A DNA stretch of 64,000 bases from Lachnospiraceae bacterium KH1T2 (GCA_900114405.1 FOSY01000009.1:1-64000), one strand, 5' to 3'; counted from the first letter of the stretch, positions 50,761 to 59,024 are shown. The notes: generated from the letters alone by a model not told the origin. Program-made: numbers and translations.

Positions 50761-51960
50761 TCAAAACTCTTTTTCCACAGTCTTACAGTCGTTGAATTTC
50801 GCAAAACCGCCCAGAGTTTTCTCCAATGCTGAATTTAAGGCTTTTGTCTGTCGGATTCCTTGCTCCCACCATAAACCTTTTACATAAAGGACGCCTCTAT
50901 TACGATTCGGAATTGCCTCAATACGACCGACAAATCGATCCCCATATATAATCGGTAATGTATAATAACCGTACTTTCTCTTAGCCGCAGGTGTATATAT
51001 CTCCCATGAATACTTAAAATCCCACAAAGCTAATATTAATGCCTTATCCCATAGCAGAGGATCAAGCGGTGCCATAAATGACATCCTTGGTTTCAAATCC
51101 GCACTTCCAATAAGGATATTCTTCATGAGAGCTTCATCTTCTGTGCGATAGTAAAAAGGTGTCTTTATCCCCTCTACCATGATTGATTTGATCTTATCAG
51201 CAGCTGACAGTTCGAAGAGCACTTTTTTCCTTAAATCAGCTTTCATATCAATCCCCAAAAAAGCCGTGCTGCTCTTATCCCACAGCAGCCCAACCGCTCC
51301 GATTCTTCGCAGAGCCCGCCATGTGGTCAGACTAAGCTCATCACCGTACGGATTGTCCGCTTTCAATATTGCCTTGGGAATGTATTTCTCCGCAAGGTCG
51401 TAATACTTACGGCTGCCATTTTTATGGTGAATGATTAGCTCCCCCTCCGTATATAACTGTTCCAAAACCGATCTTGCAGCCGGTGATTTTTTGTGCCAGT
51501 TACCGCTCCAATGCATCGAAGAATGCCAGTATATCTCGCCTTCGATCGGTAATGTATCGCTGCAGACTGGCCCGTTCTCCCTAATATATGCTACAGCCTC
51601 TTCCTTTAATTCATGCAATCCCTCAAAGGTGTCACCCATCTTTCTGCTGCGTTCCCTGAAAGTAGCAAAATACGGCCAGTCCTCTACGGGCCATATGGAT
51701 AATTCCTTATCTACGTAGTCTACGAGTTTTCGATCTTCATACAAGAGGTCTCGCAACATCGATTTCTTAAAGTCTTTGACTCTTGACTGTAGTGTCAATT
51801 CAGCATTCTTGCCGCAAACATCAACTGGATCAAACTGAATGCATCCAGCCTGACGTACATAGTCATAGGTTCCTGCCTTACCGACAAAATGGTATGAACC
51901 GATCAATCCCTGCTTTGCCAATATAAATTGCCTAGCCTGTTGTTTGGTAATGGTCAGCAT
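50761..51960 (-). CDS. YcaQ/AlkX-like winged-helix DNA glycosylase family protein
   Basis: A 399-residue protein of the HTH_42 family, whose YcaQ/AlkZ members open DNA crosslinks by removing alkylated bases. Visible family text: QARQFILAKQGLIG, the catalytic-motif position GCIQFDPVDVCGKNAELTLQ (QxD), KLVDYVDKELSIWPVEDWPY, EIYWHSSMHWSGN, DNPYGDELSLTTWRALRRIG and LDPLLWDKALILALWDFKYS. It ends with RKYGYYTLPIIYGDRFVGRI. It is one of three genes downstream of a WYL regulator; RidA precedes it by 12 bases. Confidence 0.85.
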   Translation of the reverse strand: MLTITKQQARQFILAKQGLIGSYHFVGKAGTYDYVRQAGCIQFDPVDVCGKNAELTLQSRVKDFKKSMLRDLLYEDRKLVDYVDKELSIWPVEDWPYFATFRERSRKMGDTFEGLHELKEEAVAYIRENGPVCSDTLPIEGEIYWHSSMHWSGNWHKKSPAARSVLEQLYTEGELIIHHKNGSRKYYDLAEKYIPKAILKADNPYGDELSLTTWRALRRIGAVGLLWDKSSTAFLGIDMKADLRKKVLFELSAADKIKSIMVEGIKTPFYYRTEDEALMKNILIGSADLKPRMSFMAPLDPLLWDKALILALWDFKYSWEIYTPAAKRKYGYYTLPIIYGDRFVGRIEAIPNRNRGVLYVKGLWWEQGIRQTKALNSALEKTLGGFAKFNDCKTVEKEF

Positions 51961-51972
51961 ATTTCCAGCCCC

Positions 51973-52353
51973 TTATCCAAGGTATGCGACAGCATCGACC
52001 TGAAATTGAAGACCGTCTTTGCCACCCACATGTGCAAACTCTGTCTGGATAGATTTTCTCACAGGATACTTTCCTCCAAATCTTTCCTTTATGATTTTTT
52101 CCATGACAGGAATATTCCAAACGTCTCTGAACAGACAATCCATCTGAACCACAGATTCAAGAGTTAGCCCGACCAAAGCAAGCCTTTCCTCCATATTGTC
52201 GAAAGCACCATTTATCTGCTCTTCTATAGTTCCTCCGACATTTCCAACGCAGTATCCTAAAAAGCAAAAATCTCCTGCTTTAATGATTCCTGAATGTGCC
52301 CATTCTTCGCTTACATCGTATCTTTCAATTTTCCCCACTTTTCTTTCCTCCAT
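51973..52353 (-). CDS. RidA/YjgF family protein
   Basis: A 126-residue RidA-type protein. It begins with a conserved entry (YDVSEEWAHSGIIKAGDFCF) and carries GTIEEQINGAFDNMEERLAL, LESVVQMDCLFRDVWNIPVM and RKSIQTEFAHVGGKDGLQFQ. RidA proteins hydrolyse reactive imines or enamines; the arginine of the active site is in the YPVRKS segment. Its start overlaps the end of the WYL regulator gene by 29 bases. The most likely start is ATG 52353. Confidence 0.85.
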   Translation of the reverse strand: MEERKVGKIERYDVSEEWAHSGIIKAGDFCFLGYCVGNVGGTIEEQINGAFDNMEERLALVGLTLESVVQMDCLFRDVWNIPVMEKIIKERFGGKYPVRKSIQTEFAHVGGKDGLQFQVDAVAYLG

Positions 52354-53251
52354 ATTTTTTGAACATTGATTCCGCGATACTTTTTAATTTCTCACGTACT
52401 TCTATCGGTTCAATAACCTCAACTTTATCTCCAAAGGTAAGCATCCACATGGTAAGATCGTTCATATCGCTGTAATCCTGAATCAAAAGAAGTCTTCCGT
52501 CTTCTATAATCTCATAGCAATCCGGTCCAAATTCTTCAACCAACCTCCATTTCATGTCAGGTTCAAATAAAGCCTTGAGAATTATATTCCTCGGAAATGC
52601 CATCTCCGAAGTAAGGTCAGGCACCGGCGCATTTCTGCATACAAATCCCTGTTCTGTTTCTTTTACCTTATCCATGCGATTCAGCTTAAACAACCTGTAA
52701 TCTTTACGTTTCAGACACCATCCATACACATACCAGCTGGTCCATTTGAAAACAACATAATATGGTTCTATAAAGCGCTTGCTCTCTCCTGAGGGCGCAT
52801 AATAGTCAAATTCCAAAATATGCCTGTTCTCTATCGCATCCTGCATAGTAGCTATCTTGGGTGCAAGTGAAGTCTTGTACCAGGAGGACAAATCAATCAA
52901 AATAGAATCTCTGCCACTGATAAGTTCTGACGATCCAGCCTGAATCTTTTCCATCAATTGACCGTAATACCTGCTTCCACTCACACTATCCAAGCTCCGA
53001 AGTCCGGCCAGGATCATCTGCATATCCCGGGATGTCAAAAGAGTCCTGTCCATGCGGTATCCGTTCATAATTGAGATACCGCCTCCGGATCCTTGCATAG
53101 TGCGAATCGGTATTCCCGCCTTGCAAAGAGCTTCTATATCCCTGCCTATCGTTCTTCGAGACACTTCAAAATGCTCCGCAAGCTCAGGTGCTGTTATCAT
53201 CTCTTTCTGCAGCAGTATCGATAATATTCCGATCAACCTGTCAATCTTCAT
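52325..53251 (-). CDS. YafY-type HTH-WYL transcriptional regulator
   Basis: A 308-residue regulator: HTH_11 domain (MKIDRLIGILSILLQKEMIT, LAEHFEVSRRTIGRDIEALC, GSGGGISIMNGYRMD), WYL core (ILEFDYYAPSGESKRFIEPY, VFKWTSWYVYGWCLKRKDYR) and WCX tail. ATG 53251 follows AGGAAAGGTGAGC. The gene leads RidA and the YcaQ-like protein in one transcript. A 12-bp palindrome sits 31 bases upstream of its start and may be its operator. It is the fifth WYL protein in the window and the only one of the YafY type. Confidence 0.9.
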   Translation of the reverse strand: MKIDRLIGILSILLQKEMITAPELAEHFEVSRRTIGRDIEALCKAGIPIRTMQGSGGGISIMNGYRMDRTLLTSRDMQMILAGLRSLDSVSGSRYYGQLMEKIQAGSSELISGRDSILIDLSSWYKTSLAPKIATMQDAIENRHILEFDYYAPSGESKRFIEPYYVVFKWTSWYVYGWCLKRKDYRLFKLNRMDKVKETEQGFVCRNAPVPDLTSEMAFPRNIILKALFEPDMKWRLVEEFGPDCYEIIEDGRLLLIQDYSDMNDLTMWMLTFGDKVEVIEPIEVREKLKSIAESMFKKYGGKKSGEN

Positions 53252-53281
53252 TTGCTCACCTTTCCTGCTTATCCTATCAAA

Positions 53282-53311
53282 GCAAACAAGACAACAGTAT
53301 GTCTTGTTTGC
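53282..53311. promoter_or_regulatory. Palindrome between the TIR gene and the YafY regulator
   Basis: Twelve-base arms GCAAACAAGACA / TGTCTTGTTTGC with a six-base spacer, 31 bases before the regulator start. The RloAB-TIR terminator is a separate hairpin just upstream, so this one is more likely an operator. Confidence 0.6.
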
Positions 53312-53321
53312 AATAAAAATT

Positions 53322-53355
53322 TTTCCTGTACCCTGCCACAGCAGAGCACAGGAAA
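53322..53355 (-). terminator. Terminator of the RloA-RloB-TIR operon
   Basis: TTTCCTGT / ACAGGAAA with an inner CTGC/GCAG stem, four bases past the TIR stop region, followed on the minus strand by AAATTTTTATTG. Confidence 0.8.
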
Positions 53356-53358
53356 GAA

Positions 53359-54069
53359 TCACTTCTCTTCTTCAACAAACAACTCCGCTAATTTGGTTGC
53401 TATTACGTCCATTGAATCCTCGTTTGTGTCTAACCCACTGCGTGAGCCGAGTAGCGGACTCACGTCACGAAGTGCATCATATGTCGTATTGTGAACAATT
53501 GGAATTAGCCTATCTTTAGCCAACAACGCAGATAATTCCTTTTCCGCAACGCCTTCTTTTTCTACACGCTTTAAAAAATTCGGTGTAACTAAAACAATTC
53601 CCGCTCGTGACTTAGCTAGTCCCTTATCAATCTCACGCAACATAGTAGAGCCCAAAGGGAGATCTTTTTCACTGAACCAGACCGTGACACCCTTTGCAGT
53701 AAGTTTGTCACATAACTCCTTTGCAGCATCCTTTCTATCATCCCAAGCATGGCATAAGAATAAATCGTATTTCTCAGGCATATTTGCTTGTTTCATGATA
53801 TTTTCACGAACCGGAGTAAGTGTAGTAATCTGCGCTTGAGTATACATAACCGTTGACCCAGCAGGAGACCATTTTGCCTTTCTCTTCATCCCACCATTTG
53901 AAGTTCCAGAAGAGTGCGAGCTGCTAGATACACTTGAATACCCCGCTGAAAAAGAAGGATATGTATTATATCCAAATTGATAATAAGAACGACGTCCGCC
54001 ACAAACTGGACATGCTGCTGCAGCTGCCACAGTACGATGTCCTCTTATAGGTGCTGTACACTGTGCCAT
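53359..54069 (-). CDS. TIR-domain protein with GHRT zinc-like N-terminus
   Basis: A 236-residue protein. Residues 1-26 (MAQCTAPIRGHRTVAAAAAC, then PVCGG) form a short Cys/His motif common to a bacterial TIR subfamily. A Ser/Gly/Tyr-rich linker follows. The TIR domain starts near 100: YDLFLCHAWDDRKDAAKELC, GVTVWFSEKDLPLGSTMLRE, IDKGLAKSRAGIVLVTPNFL and LLAKDRLIPIVHNTTY. The glutamate in WFSEKD is the usual NADase catalytic residue. It is the third gene of the RloA-RloB operon and probably the effector that depletes NAD+ on infection; that role is inferred. Confidence 0.85.
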   Translation of the reverse strand: MAQCTAPIRGHRTVAAAAACPVCGGRRSYYQFGYNTYPSFSAGYSSVSSSSHSSGTSNGGMKRKAKWSPAGSTVMYTQAQITTLTPVRENIMKQANMPEKYDLFLCHAWDDRKDAAKELCDKLTAKGVTVWFSEKDLPLGSTMLREIDKGLAKSRAGIVLVTPNFLKRVEKEGVAEKELSALLAKDRLIPIVHNTTYDALRDVSPLLGSRSGLDTNEDSMDVIATKLAELFVEEEK

Positions 54070-54087
54070 GTAAATCTCCTTCCTTCG

Positions 54088-54789
54088 TTAAGTACTCGGT
54101 TTTTCATTTACTATTTCTTCAATTATTTTGCCAATATTGCTACTTACCTTCCCTTTTAGGTCATGAATATCTTGATTAATCCTTTTCTCTTGAGAAATCG
54201 CAATCAGAACGTTATCCGCAAGTTTTCCTATTTCAGGATTCTTCTTTGCATTCATGCCTGTCAGATCACGCAGCACATTATAAGCGTAACTGTACTTTCC
54301 ATCTTCGTCCACATTTAGAAAGTCTGCCTCGTGTCCCTTAATCCGTCCTTCATAGCTCCCCTCAATATGAAGAAGCAAAAACAATTCAAAGCCCGGATTC
54401 GTCACACCTGCTATATCTGTATTCTCGATTTGAGTAATAAGTTCCTCATATCCTTGCACTTTATCTTCAAAGATATCACCGTCGAATACAATGACCATCT
54501 TATCTCGTTCATAATCAAACTCATTTTCCGGATTATGCTTTTGTTTTTCAGCAAAAGCAACAAGGTTCTTCGCAAAAGACAAGTTTCTGTCTTCATCGGT
54601 CTTTTCCCATAAGCGTATATCAATCAGTGGATGAATTCCTAACTGTTTCCGTAAATCAATTAGTCTTCTGAAATAGAATGTCTCCGTATTTGCGCCTTCA
54701 CAGATAAAGAAATATTTTCGAAAAGGCTCAATCTGCTCAACCTGATCAGAAGGACGGCTATTCCAGTTTGTATATGTGTGTACCGGCAT
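54088..54789 (-). CDS. rloB: RloB family protein
   Basis: A 233-residue RloB, a TOPRIM-like nuclease partner of RloA ATPases. Key text: YFFICEGANTETFYFRRLID (acidic first strand), KMVIVFDGDIFEDKVQGYEE (the D-x-D strand) and GVTNPGFELFLLLHIEGSYE, the RloB hallmark N-P-x-F-E. ATG 54789 is two bases from the RloA stop, so translation is coupled. RloAB genes were first noted inside type I restriction loci; here no restriction genes are present and a TIR gene follows instead. Confidence 0.85.
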   Translation of the reverse strand: MPVHTYTNWNSRPSDQVEQIEPFRKYFFICEGANTETFYFRRLIDLRKQLGIHPLIDIRLWEKTDEDRNLSFAKNLVAFAEKQKHNPENEFDYERDKMVIVFDGDIFEDKVQGYEELITQIENTDIAGVTNPGFELFLLLHIEGSYEGRIKGHEADFLNVDEDGKYSYAYNVLRDLTGMNAKKNPEIGKLADNVLIAISQEKRINQDIHDLKGKVSSNIGKIIEEIVNEKPST

Positions 54790-54791
54790 TT

Positions 54792-56150
54792 TTACTCTCC
54801 TTTCTGGAAAGAAAACTGCTTAAACACAGGAATTGCGCCATATCTTCCCTCAAGATAAGCTTTGCTCAATTTTTTATCATATCTTTCCTTAAATCGATCC
54901 AGAGAATATATATTGCTAGCGTTCTCCGCATCCCTTTCCACAAACCAAATTTCATCTCTCCGGAAAAGAATCTGATCCATGATAGTATCCTCATGTGTTG
55001 TAAATACCAGCTGCATTCTCGTGCCATCATGAGCTTCCATGAACAGTTTCAGAAAACGCTCTGTTAACTTCGGATGCAGACTACGTTCAAGTTCATCCAC
55101 TACAAAAAGTGTATCCGGGCGATCCGTAAGAAGCATATCTATAAGATCAAACAATCGCTTTGTTCCGTCCGACTCTTCTACAAAATTAAAGTCAAAAGCG
55201 GATTTTCCATGTTTCAAAACAAGTGTAGTAATCTCTGGTTCAGAATTACCCTGGTCAATACGAATGTTAAAAAAGCCCCCCTCCACTCTCCATGTCATCT
55301 GAACTCCTGGTGCATCTGTAACCCTCATTTGAGTCATTAATTGATTAAAGATTCCTTGCACCACTTCAACCGGAATCATCTTACTCATTTCTTCAGTAGT
55401 TATTTTCCTCGTCTTAATCTCCGTAACACCAGTATCAAAAGTTTGAATCAGCCTGCTAATATTGTCCAAAGATTCATCATTATAGTACGCCTCGGTATTC
55501 GAAATACCCATATTCGGAGTAATAACTATGATATTATTCATAATCCAACCAAATACCTCTTGGAAAAACAAAAGTTTTGATTTATCATCATATTTCTTTC
55601 CTCGATTCATTTCAGTAAGGAAAAGCCTTGACTCCTGTCCCACAAAATCTTCAGAATAAACATTAAATCGGCTTTTCTCGGTAGCCGTAAGTTTGACATC
55701 ATCTCCCAGAATTGGCGCACTATCTCCTTCTCTAACAAACAGTTGATGCGCCCCACCATACTGCATAAGTTCATACAGCCATTCTTCCGTGATTTTTCTC
55801 TGACTAAGGATTGCTGAAAAACCGTATGCATAAAAAGTATCTCCAACCGTAAACTGCAGTTCAAAAACACTCTCTCGGTTTTTATTCTCTTCCTTATTTC
55901 TGCAGAAATCATTAACGGAGACAACCGGAAGTCCTTCCATAAGGGTTGCCTTAATAAACGCAAATGCAGTCACAAGGTTTGACTTGCCGGATGCATTAGC
56001 GCCATAAACTACAGCATTTTTTAATAATTTAGTCTGCTTAATCTGTAATCGATGATTCTTGTTCCCTTGCATTTTGCTGGAAGATATCATCGACAGTTCT
56101 TCCTTCTGATCAAAAGACTTAAAGTTTTCGACAGATATTTTAATTAGCAT
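54792..56150 (-). CDS. rloA: RloA-type AAA15 ATPase
   Basis: A 452-residue ABC-type ATPase: ISVENFKSFDQKEELSMISS at the start, Walker A AVVYGANASGKSNLVTAFAF, a FNFVEESDGTKRLFDLIDML signature region, Walker B TLFVVDELERSLHPKLTERF, and switch LVFTTHEDTIMDQ. ATG 56150 follows GGAAAGGAGG and a near-consensus promoter. The gene heads the operon with RloB and TIR. ATPases of this class sense phage products and control an associated nuclease. Confidence 0.9.
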   Translation of the reverse strand: MLIKISVENFKSFDQKEELSMISSSKMQGNKNHRLQIKQTKLLKNAVVYGANASGKSNLVTAFAFIKATLMEGLPVVSVNDFCRNKEENKNRESVFELQFTVGDTFYAYGFSAILSQRKITEEWLYELMQYGGAHQLFVREGDSAPILGDDVKLTATEKSRFNVYSEDFVGQESRLFLTEMNRGKKYDDKSKLLFFQEVFGWIMNNIIVITPNMGISNTEAYYNDESLDNISRLIQTFDTGVTEIKTRKITTEEMSKMIPVEVVQGIFNQLMTQMRVTDAPGVQMTWRVEGGFFNIRIDQGNSEPEITTLVLKHGKSAFDFNFVEESDGTKRLFDLIDMLLTDRPDTLFVVDELERSLHPKLTERFLKLFMEAHDGTRMQLVFTTHEDTIMDQILFRRDEIWFVERDAENASNIYSLDRFKERYDKKLSKAYLEGRYGAIPVFKQFSFQKGE

Positions 56151-56180
56151 AAATATGCCTCCTTTCCAGGTTGCGCTTTC

Positions 56181-56209
56181 ATTATAATACGGATTATGGC
56201 CTTTTTCAA
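56181..56209 (-). promoter_or_regulatory. Sigma-A promoter of the RloA-RloB-TIR operon
   Basis: TTGAAA (56209-56204) and TATAAT (56186-56181) with a 17-base spacer, 30 bases upstream of the rloA start. The operon therefore looks constitutively ready to express. Confidence 0.9.
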
Positions 56210-56317
56210 GGTAAATCTCGTTATTTAGAGATTTTTTCTCCATATAGCTATATAAGCAGAGCCCTAATGCCATTTCACATAGCTATTCTATGCTACATCA
56301 GTCTGTTTATTCAAAAA

Positions 56318-56341
56318 GCACCCTGCATCTCGCAGAGTGCT
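56318..56341 (-). terminator. Terminator just inside the left end of the element
   Basis: AGCACTCTGC / GCAGGGTGCT with an AGAT loop, followed on the minus strand by TTTTGAATA. It would block outside transcription from entering the defence operon. Confidence 0.75.
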
Positions 56342-56369
56342 CTCATCATTCATCGGGTAGTTCACCTTC

Positions 56370-56484
56370 AAAAGGTGTAAACGGGGTGTAAATCCGTTTG
56401 ATAAATCTTCAAAATGCCGTATTTTCATGGTTTTCCGCCTTACTGAAATCTCTTGCCCCAGCAGACAAACAGTATTCTTATCAT
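56370..56484. other. Inner left attachment site (attL) with phosphatase 5' remnant
   Basis: ATG 56484 opens MIRILFVCWGK, a remnant of the phosphatase start, which runs into a stop after a few codons (56454-56484). The paired repeats AAAAGGTGTAAA and GGGGTGTAAA lie at 56370-56392. The layout of core then arm repeats mirrors 46012-46160. Confidence 0.75.
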
Positions 56485-56526
56485 TTCGTATACTCTCTCT
56501 TTCAGTAAGCTATATAACCTCAGATC

Positions 56527-56642
56527 AAAAGGTGTAAGCAAGGTGTAAATCAGATACCTTCACGCCATCAAACGGCTTGTTTCCGCCATTTCTTTAGGGA
56601 AGTTCAAATCCTGCTGTGGCAGATGAATAAAATTTTTATCAT
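56527..56642. other. Outer left attachment site (attL) with phosphatase 5' remnant
   Basis: ATG 56642 opens MIKILFICHSRI and a stop (56616-56642 match the phosphatase start). The arm repeats AAAAGGTGTAAG and AAGGTGTAAA are at 56527-56549. Two left sites in tandem indicate two successive integrations into the same target. Confidence 0.75.
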
Positions 56643-56828
56643 ACTGGTTCTCCAATTGATTTCTCTTTCGTAACCCATTCTCCCAATGAGTTTGCCCATC
56701 GTTCCGGATAAGCTGAAAAATATGATATGTGCTCCAACAAATGTCTGCGGTAATCCCCATGTCCATTGTAATAAATTATCGCCATTTTTCATCAACTTAG
56801 ATTGTGGACTCACCGAGTTCACAATCAT
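56643..56828 (-). pseudogene. Gene fragments outside the left attachment site
   Basis: One frame (ATG 56828) reads LMKNGDNLLQWTWGLPQTFV, an N-terminal fragment of a membrane-type protein. Another frame reads ISYFSAYPERWANSLGEWVT, then KEKSIGEPV and a stop just before the phosphatase remnant. They are pieces of two different genes fused by deletion. Neither family could be named. Confidence 0.4.
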
Positions 56829-56913
56829 CTCTTTTCTTGTTCCATCTTACGAACTCTGCGTGGGTCTTGTAATTTCTCTGCATCTTCCGGGATCAACCAC
56901 ATTCTTCCCATAA
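56815..56913 (-). pseudogene. Decayed copy of the excisionase-like HTH protein
   Basis: The frame encodes MKGAFLMGRMWLIPEDAEKL, then DPRRVRKMEQEKR, which matches the second half of the HTH protein at 38728 (GAVLMGRMWLIPKDAKKPED). The HTH half is missing. It lies downstream of the decayed fic copy in the same order as the intact pair. Confidence 0.75.
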
Positions 56914-56925
56914 GAAAAGCTCCTT

Positions 56926-57210
56926 TCATTCGCCTTTCTTATTTGATCCGATTCGTTTGAGCACACCCTTTTCAACAATTGACTGCAAGCAACGTTTAAT
57001 TGTATAATCTGAACATTCTAATTGAACCGCCAACTCCTTACGTGTCAAATCAGGCGTTTCACGCAAAAGTTTAATAATTTGAAGCTGACGTTCATCTAAT
57101 TTTATTGGGTCATTTATCGGGTCATCATGACCCAATAAAATCCTCACTGCCTTACACATTCTCTCGTAGCAGTTCGACAATCGAAACTTTACGTATATGC
57201 GCAAATACAA
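56926..57210 (-). pseudogene. Decayed copy of the Fic gene, C-terminal HTH part
   Basis: From about residue 25 the frame reads LLGHDDPINDPIKLDERQLQ, LLRETPDLTRKELAVQLECS and KRCLQSIVEKGVLKRIGSNK, nearly the same as the C-terminus of the Fic protein at 38961. The catalytic Fic domain is deleted. Together with the HTH fragment it forms a ruined second copy flanking the other side of the mobile zone. Confidence 0.8.
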
Positions 57211-57268
57211 TCTGCGTAATCACGATGCATATCCCAATAAACGAGTCCTATGTCCTTATTCCTTCCGT

Positions 57269-58216
57269 CTAAATTTCCATCGATTCCATCTGAAACAAAT
57301 CCATCTGCCGGTCTACATACGATTTCATCACAACATCATGAATCACATCATCCACCGTATAATTTCCAATCAGGAAATGTGACTGCGGATCATGCAATTT
57401 CAGATTCCGCTTAACCGCCTCGATCTCATTATTTGCATAACAATATTTGCAGAGGTGACCGCAACTGTCATAGGCACCGATATCACTTGTCAGATAACAA
57501 GCGCACTCAGCCCTTGCGGGCTTCTTATTTGGAACAATTAGTTTTTGCCCGATAGCCTTCTCATAGGTGGAAATCGTCATGCACCCACTGCAGTCGGCAC
57601 CGTACTTTGCTAAAAACTGTCCCTCACCGCATGGTTTTACAACCATACCGTGATTTGCGGCAATACGAACCATTTCCTTCCCTAAGAAATGCATATCCTC
57701 TCTTGTTACGGGTCGCACTTCCGGGAAATTTCGCTTTACTTTCTCATATAAATCGATAAAACTGATAACCACGGTTTCCGTATAGCCCTCGAGCGTCGAT
57801 GCCATCTGTTCAAAAGCTTTCAGGTGATATGCTATGGTATATCTTTCATTTACGAAAATCGGATCATAGCGCCAACCGATGCTATTCACTCCTACCATTT
57901 TAGAAAGTTGTTTAAAATCTTCCAGAATTTTATGCTTGTCAGGAACCGCTGGCTCGATATCCCGACCATATGACGTTATGGTGACAAACCAGTACTGCCC
58001 ATAATCCTTAACGAGATCCATATATTTAAAAAATGGAGCTGGATTCTTGGAGCAAAAGCCGATAACGTCCACTGTATCGGGGCTAAGTCTATAACGACTG
58101 ACCTGCAACGGATTAAATGGATTTCGAACACAGACAATCCCCTCTTTTAAGCGGTTTGCAAGCCACTCTGGATAGAAGGCGGGGATGTCCGTTCGTTGAC
58201 CAGTATTAATTATCAT
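57269..58216 (-). CDS. DUF1848 protein (iron-sulfur, radical-SAM-like)
   Basis: A 315-residue DUF1848 protein. It starts MIINTGQRTDIPAFYPEWLA and holds FNPLQVSRYRLSPDTVDVIG, FCSKNPAPFFKYM, VGVNSIGWRYDPIFVNERYT and, near the C-terminus, the cysteine cluster ACYLTSDIGAYDSCGHLCKY, CYAN, a possible iron-sulfur site like that of spore photoproduct lyase relatives. The biochemical role is unknown. ATG 58216 overlaps the TGA of a regulator remnant. A broken piece of a second copy is at 62883-62967. Confidence 0.85.
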   Translation of the reverse strand: MIINTGQRTDIPAFYPEWLANRLKEGIVCVRNPFNPLQVSRYRLSPDTVDVIGFCSKNPAPFFKYMDLVKDYGQYWFVTITSYGRDIEPAVPDKHKILEDFKQLSKMVGVNSIGWRYDPIFVNERYTIAYHLKAFEQMASTLEGYTETVVISFIDLYEKVKRNFPEVRPVTREDMHFLGKEMVRIAANHGMVVKPCGEGQFLAKYGADCSGCMTISTYEKAIGQKLIVPNKKPARAECACYLTSDIGAYDSCGHLCKYCYANNEIEAVKRNLKLHDPQSHFLIGNYTVDDVIHDVVMKSYVDRQMDLFQMESMEI

Positions 58217-58355
58217 CTCGTTTCCTTTCGTTTCTTTCTACGAATACGATTTAAATAGCGCTCAAAATCGCCATTTTGTATTAATTCATGAATAACAAGT
58301 TGCTCAAATGTCGAGACGGTATAAGCATAGAATACCATTTTTTTATCATACACTT
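58213..58355 (-). pseudogene. C-terminal remnant of a MocR-type regulator
   Basis: The frame reads YTVSTFEQLVIHELIQNGDF, ERYLNRIRRKKRKETR and a stop overlapping the DUF1848 start. This is the closing helix of MocR (GntR-aminotransferase fusion) regulators. The rest of the protein is absent. Confidence 0.6.
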
Positions 58356-58421
58356 GTCATAGCTTATGACTTCAAGTTTTTTATATTTTGCCGTTTATCT
58401 TTTTGTGCATGCTGATGATTC

Positions 58422-59024
58422 TCACTCCAACACATGCTCTTTATATAGTTCTAATCTGATTTTCCCGGATTCATGCTGATCCATTATTTCAACTATCGTT
58501 TCAAAATCCTTGCCTAATTTCTTTCTGCTCAACTCAGAAAAGATCCATACAATATTCAGAGGTTCTTCATAATCATGAAATCCAAATCCACCACATAACA
58601 GATCATTAAATCCATTAAAATTACACCCCAATAAATCATTGGTACCATCCGTTAATTTCGCACGCATTATATCAAAAAAATCATCTGTTGTTTCAATTTC
58701 TCTTCCGTCAATCAATACCCATTTATAACCATTGGCATCAAGTATCGGATTTAAAATCTGCGCCACAGTAACATTTCCGATTCTTCTACTTCCATCAAAT
58801 ACATCAATTTTTTTTCCAACCCATACAGAATTTGCGTAATATTTCGGTGTAATCAACTTAACCCTAACAATTTCACCATTCTCGAATCTGTCATCACCCT
58901 CAATACGCCCAGAAGTCATGCAATTATCCATGATATTAAAAACAGGCTGAATCCCCGAAAATACAATTCCATTATATTCCTGATCCTTATTCCAAACACC
59001 TGTAAAATCTGCTTGCAATTCCAT
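58422..59024 (-). CDS. Barstar-like protein with N-terminal beta domain
   Basis: A 200-residue protein. Residues 1-100 form a beta barrel of EF-Tu-like type (FTGVWNKDQEYNGIVFSGIQ, NGEIVRVKLITPKYYANSVW). Residues 105-200 resemble barstar, the RNase inhibitor: YKWVLIDGREIETTDDFFDI, GCNFNGFNDLLCGGFGF and PLNIVWIFSELSRKKLG. No RNase gene is adjacent, so it is either an orphan immunity protein or a general inhibitor. ATG 59024 follows GGGAG eight bases upstream. Confidence 0.7.
   Translation of the reverse strand: MELQADFTGVWNKDQEYNGIVFSGIQPVFNIMDNCMTSGRIEGDDRFENGEIVRVKLITPKYYANSVWVGKKIDVFDGSRRIGNVTVAQILNPILDANGYKWVLIDGREIETTDDFFDIMRAKLTDGTNDLLGCNFNGFNDLLCGGFGFHDYEEPLNIVWIFSELSRKKLGKDFETIVEIMDQHESGKIRLELYKEHVLE

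Noticed and set aside
56604..56828. One intact 74-residue protein
   Set aside because: It joins pieces of an unrelated gene and the phosphatase start in a single chance frame.
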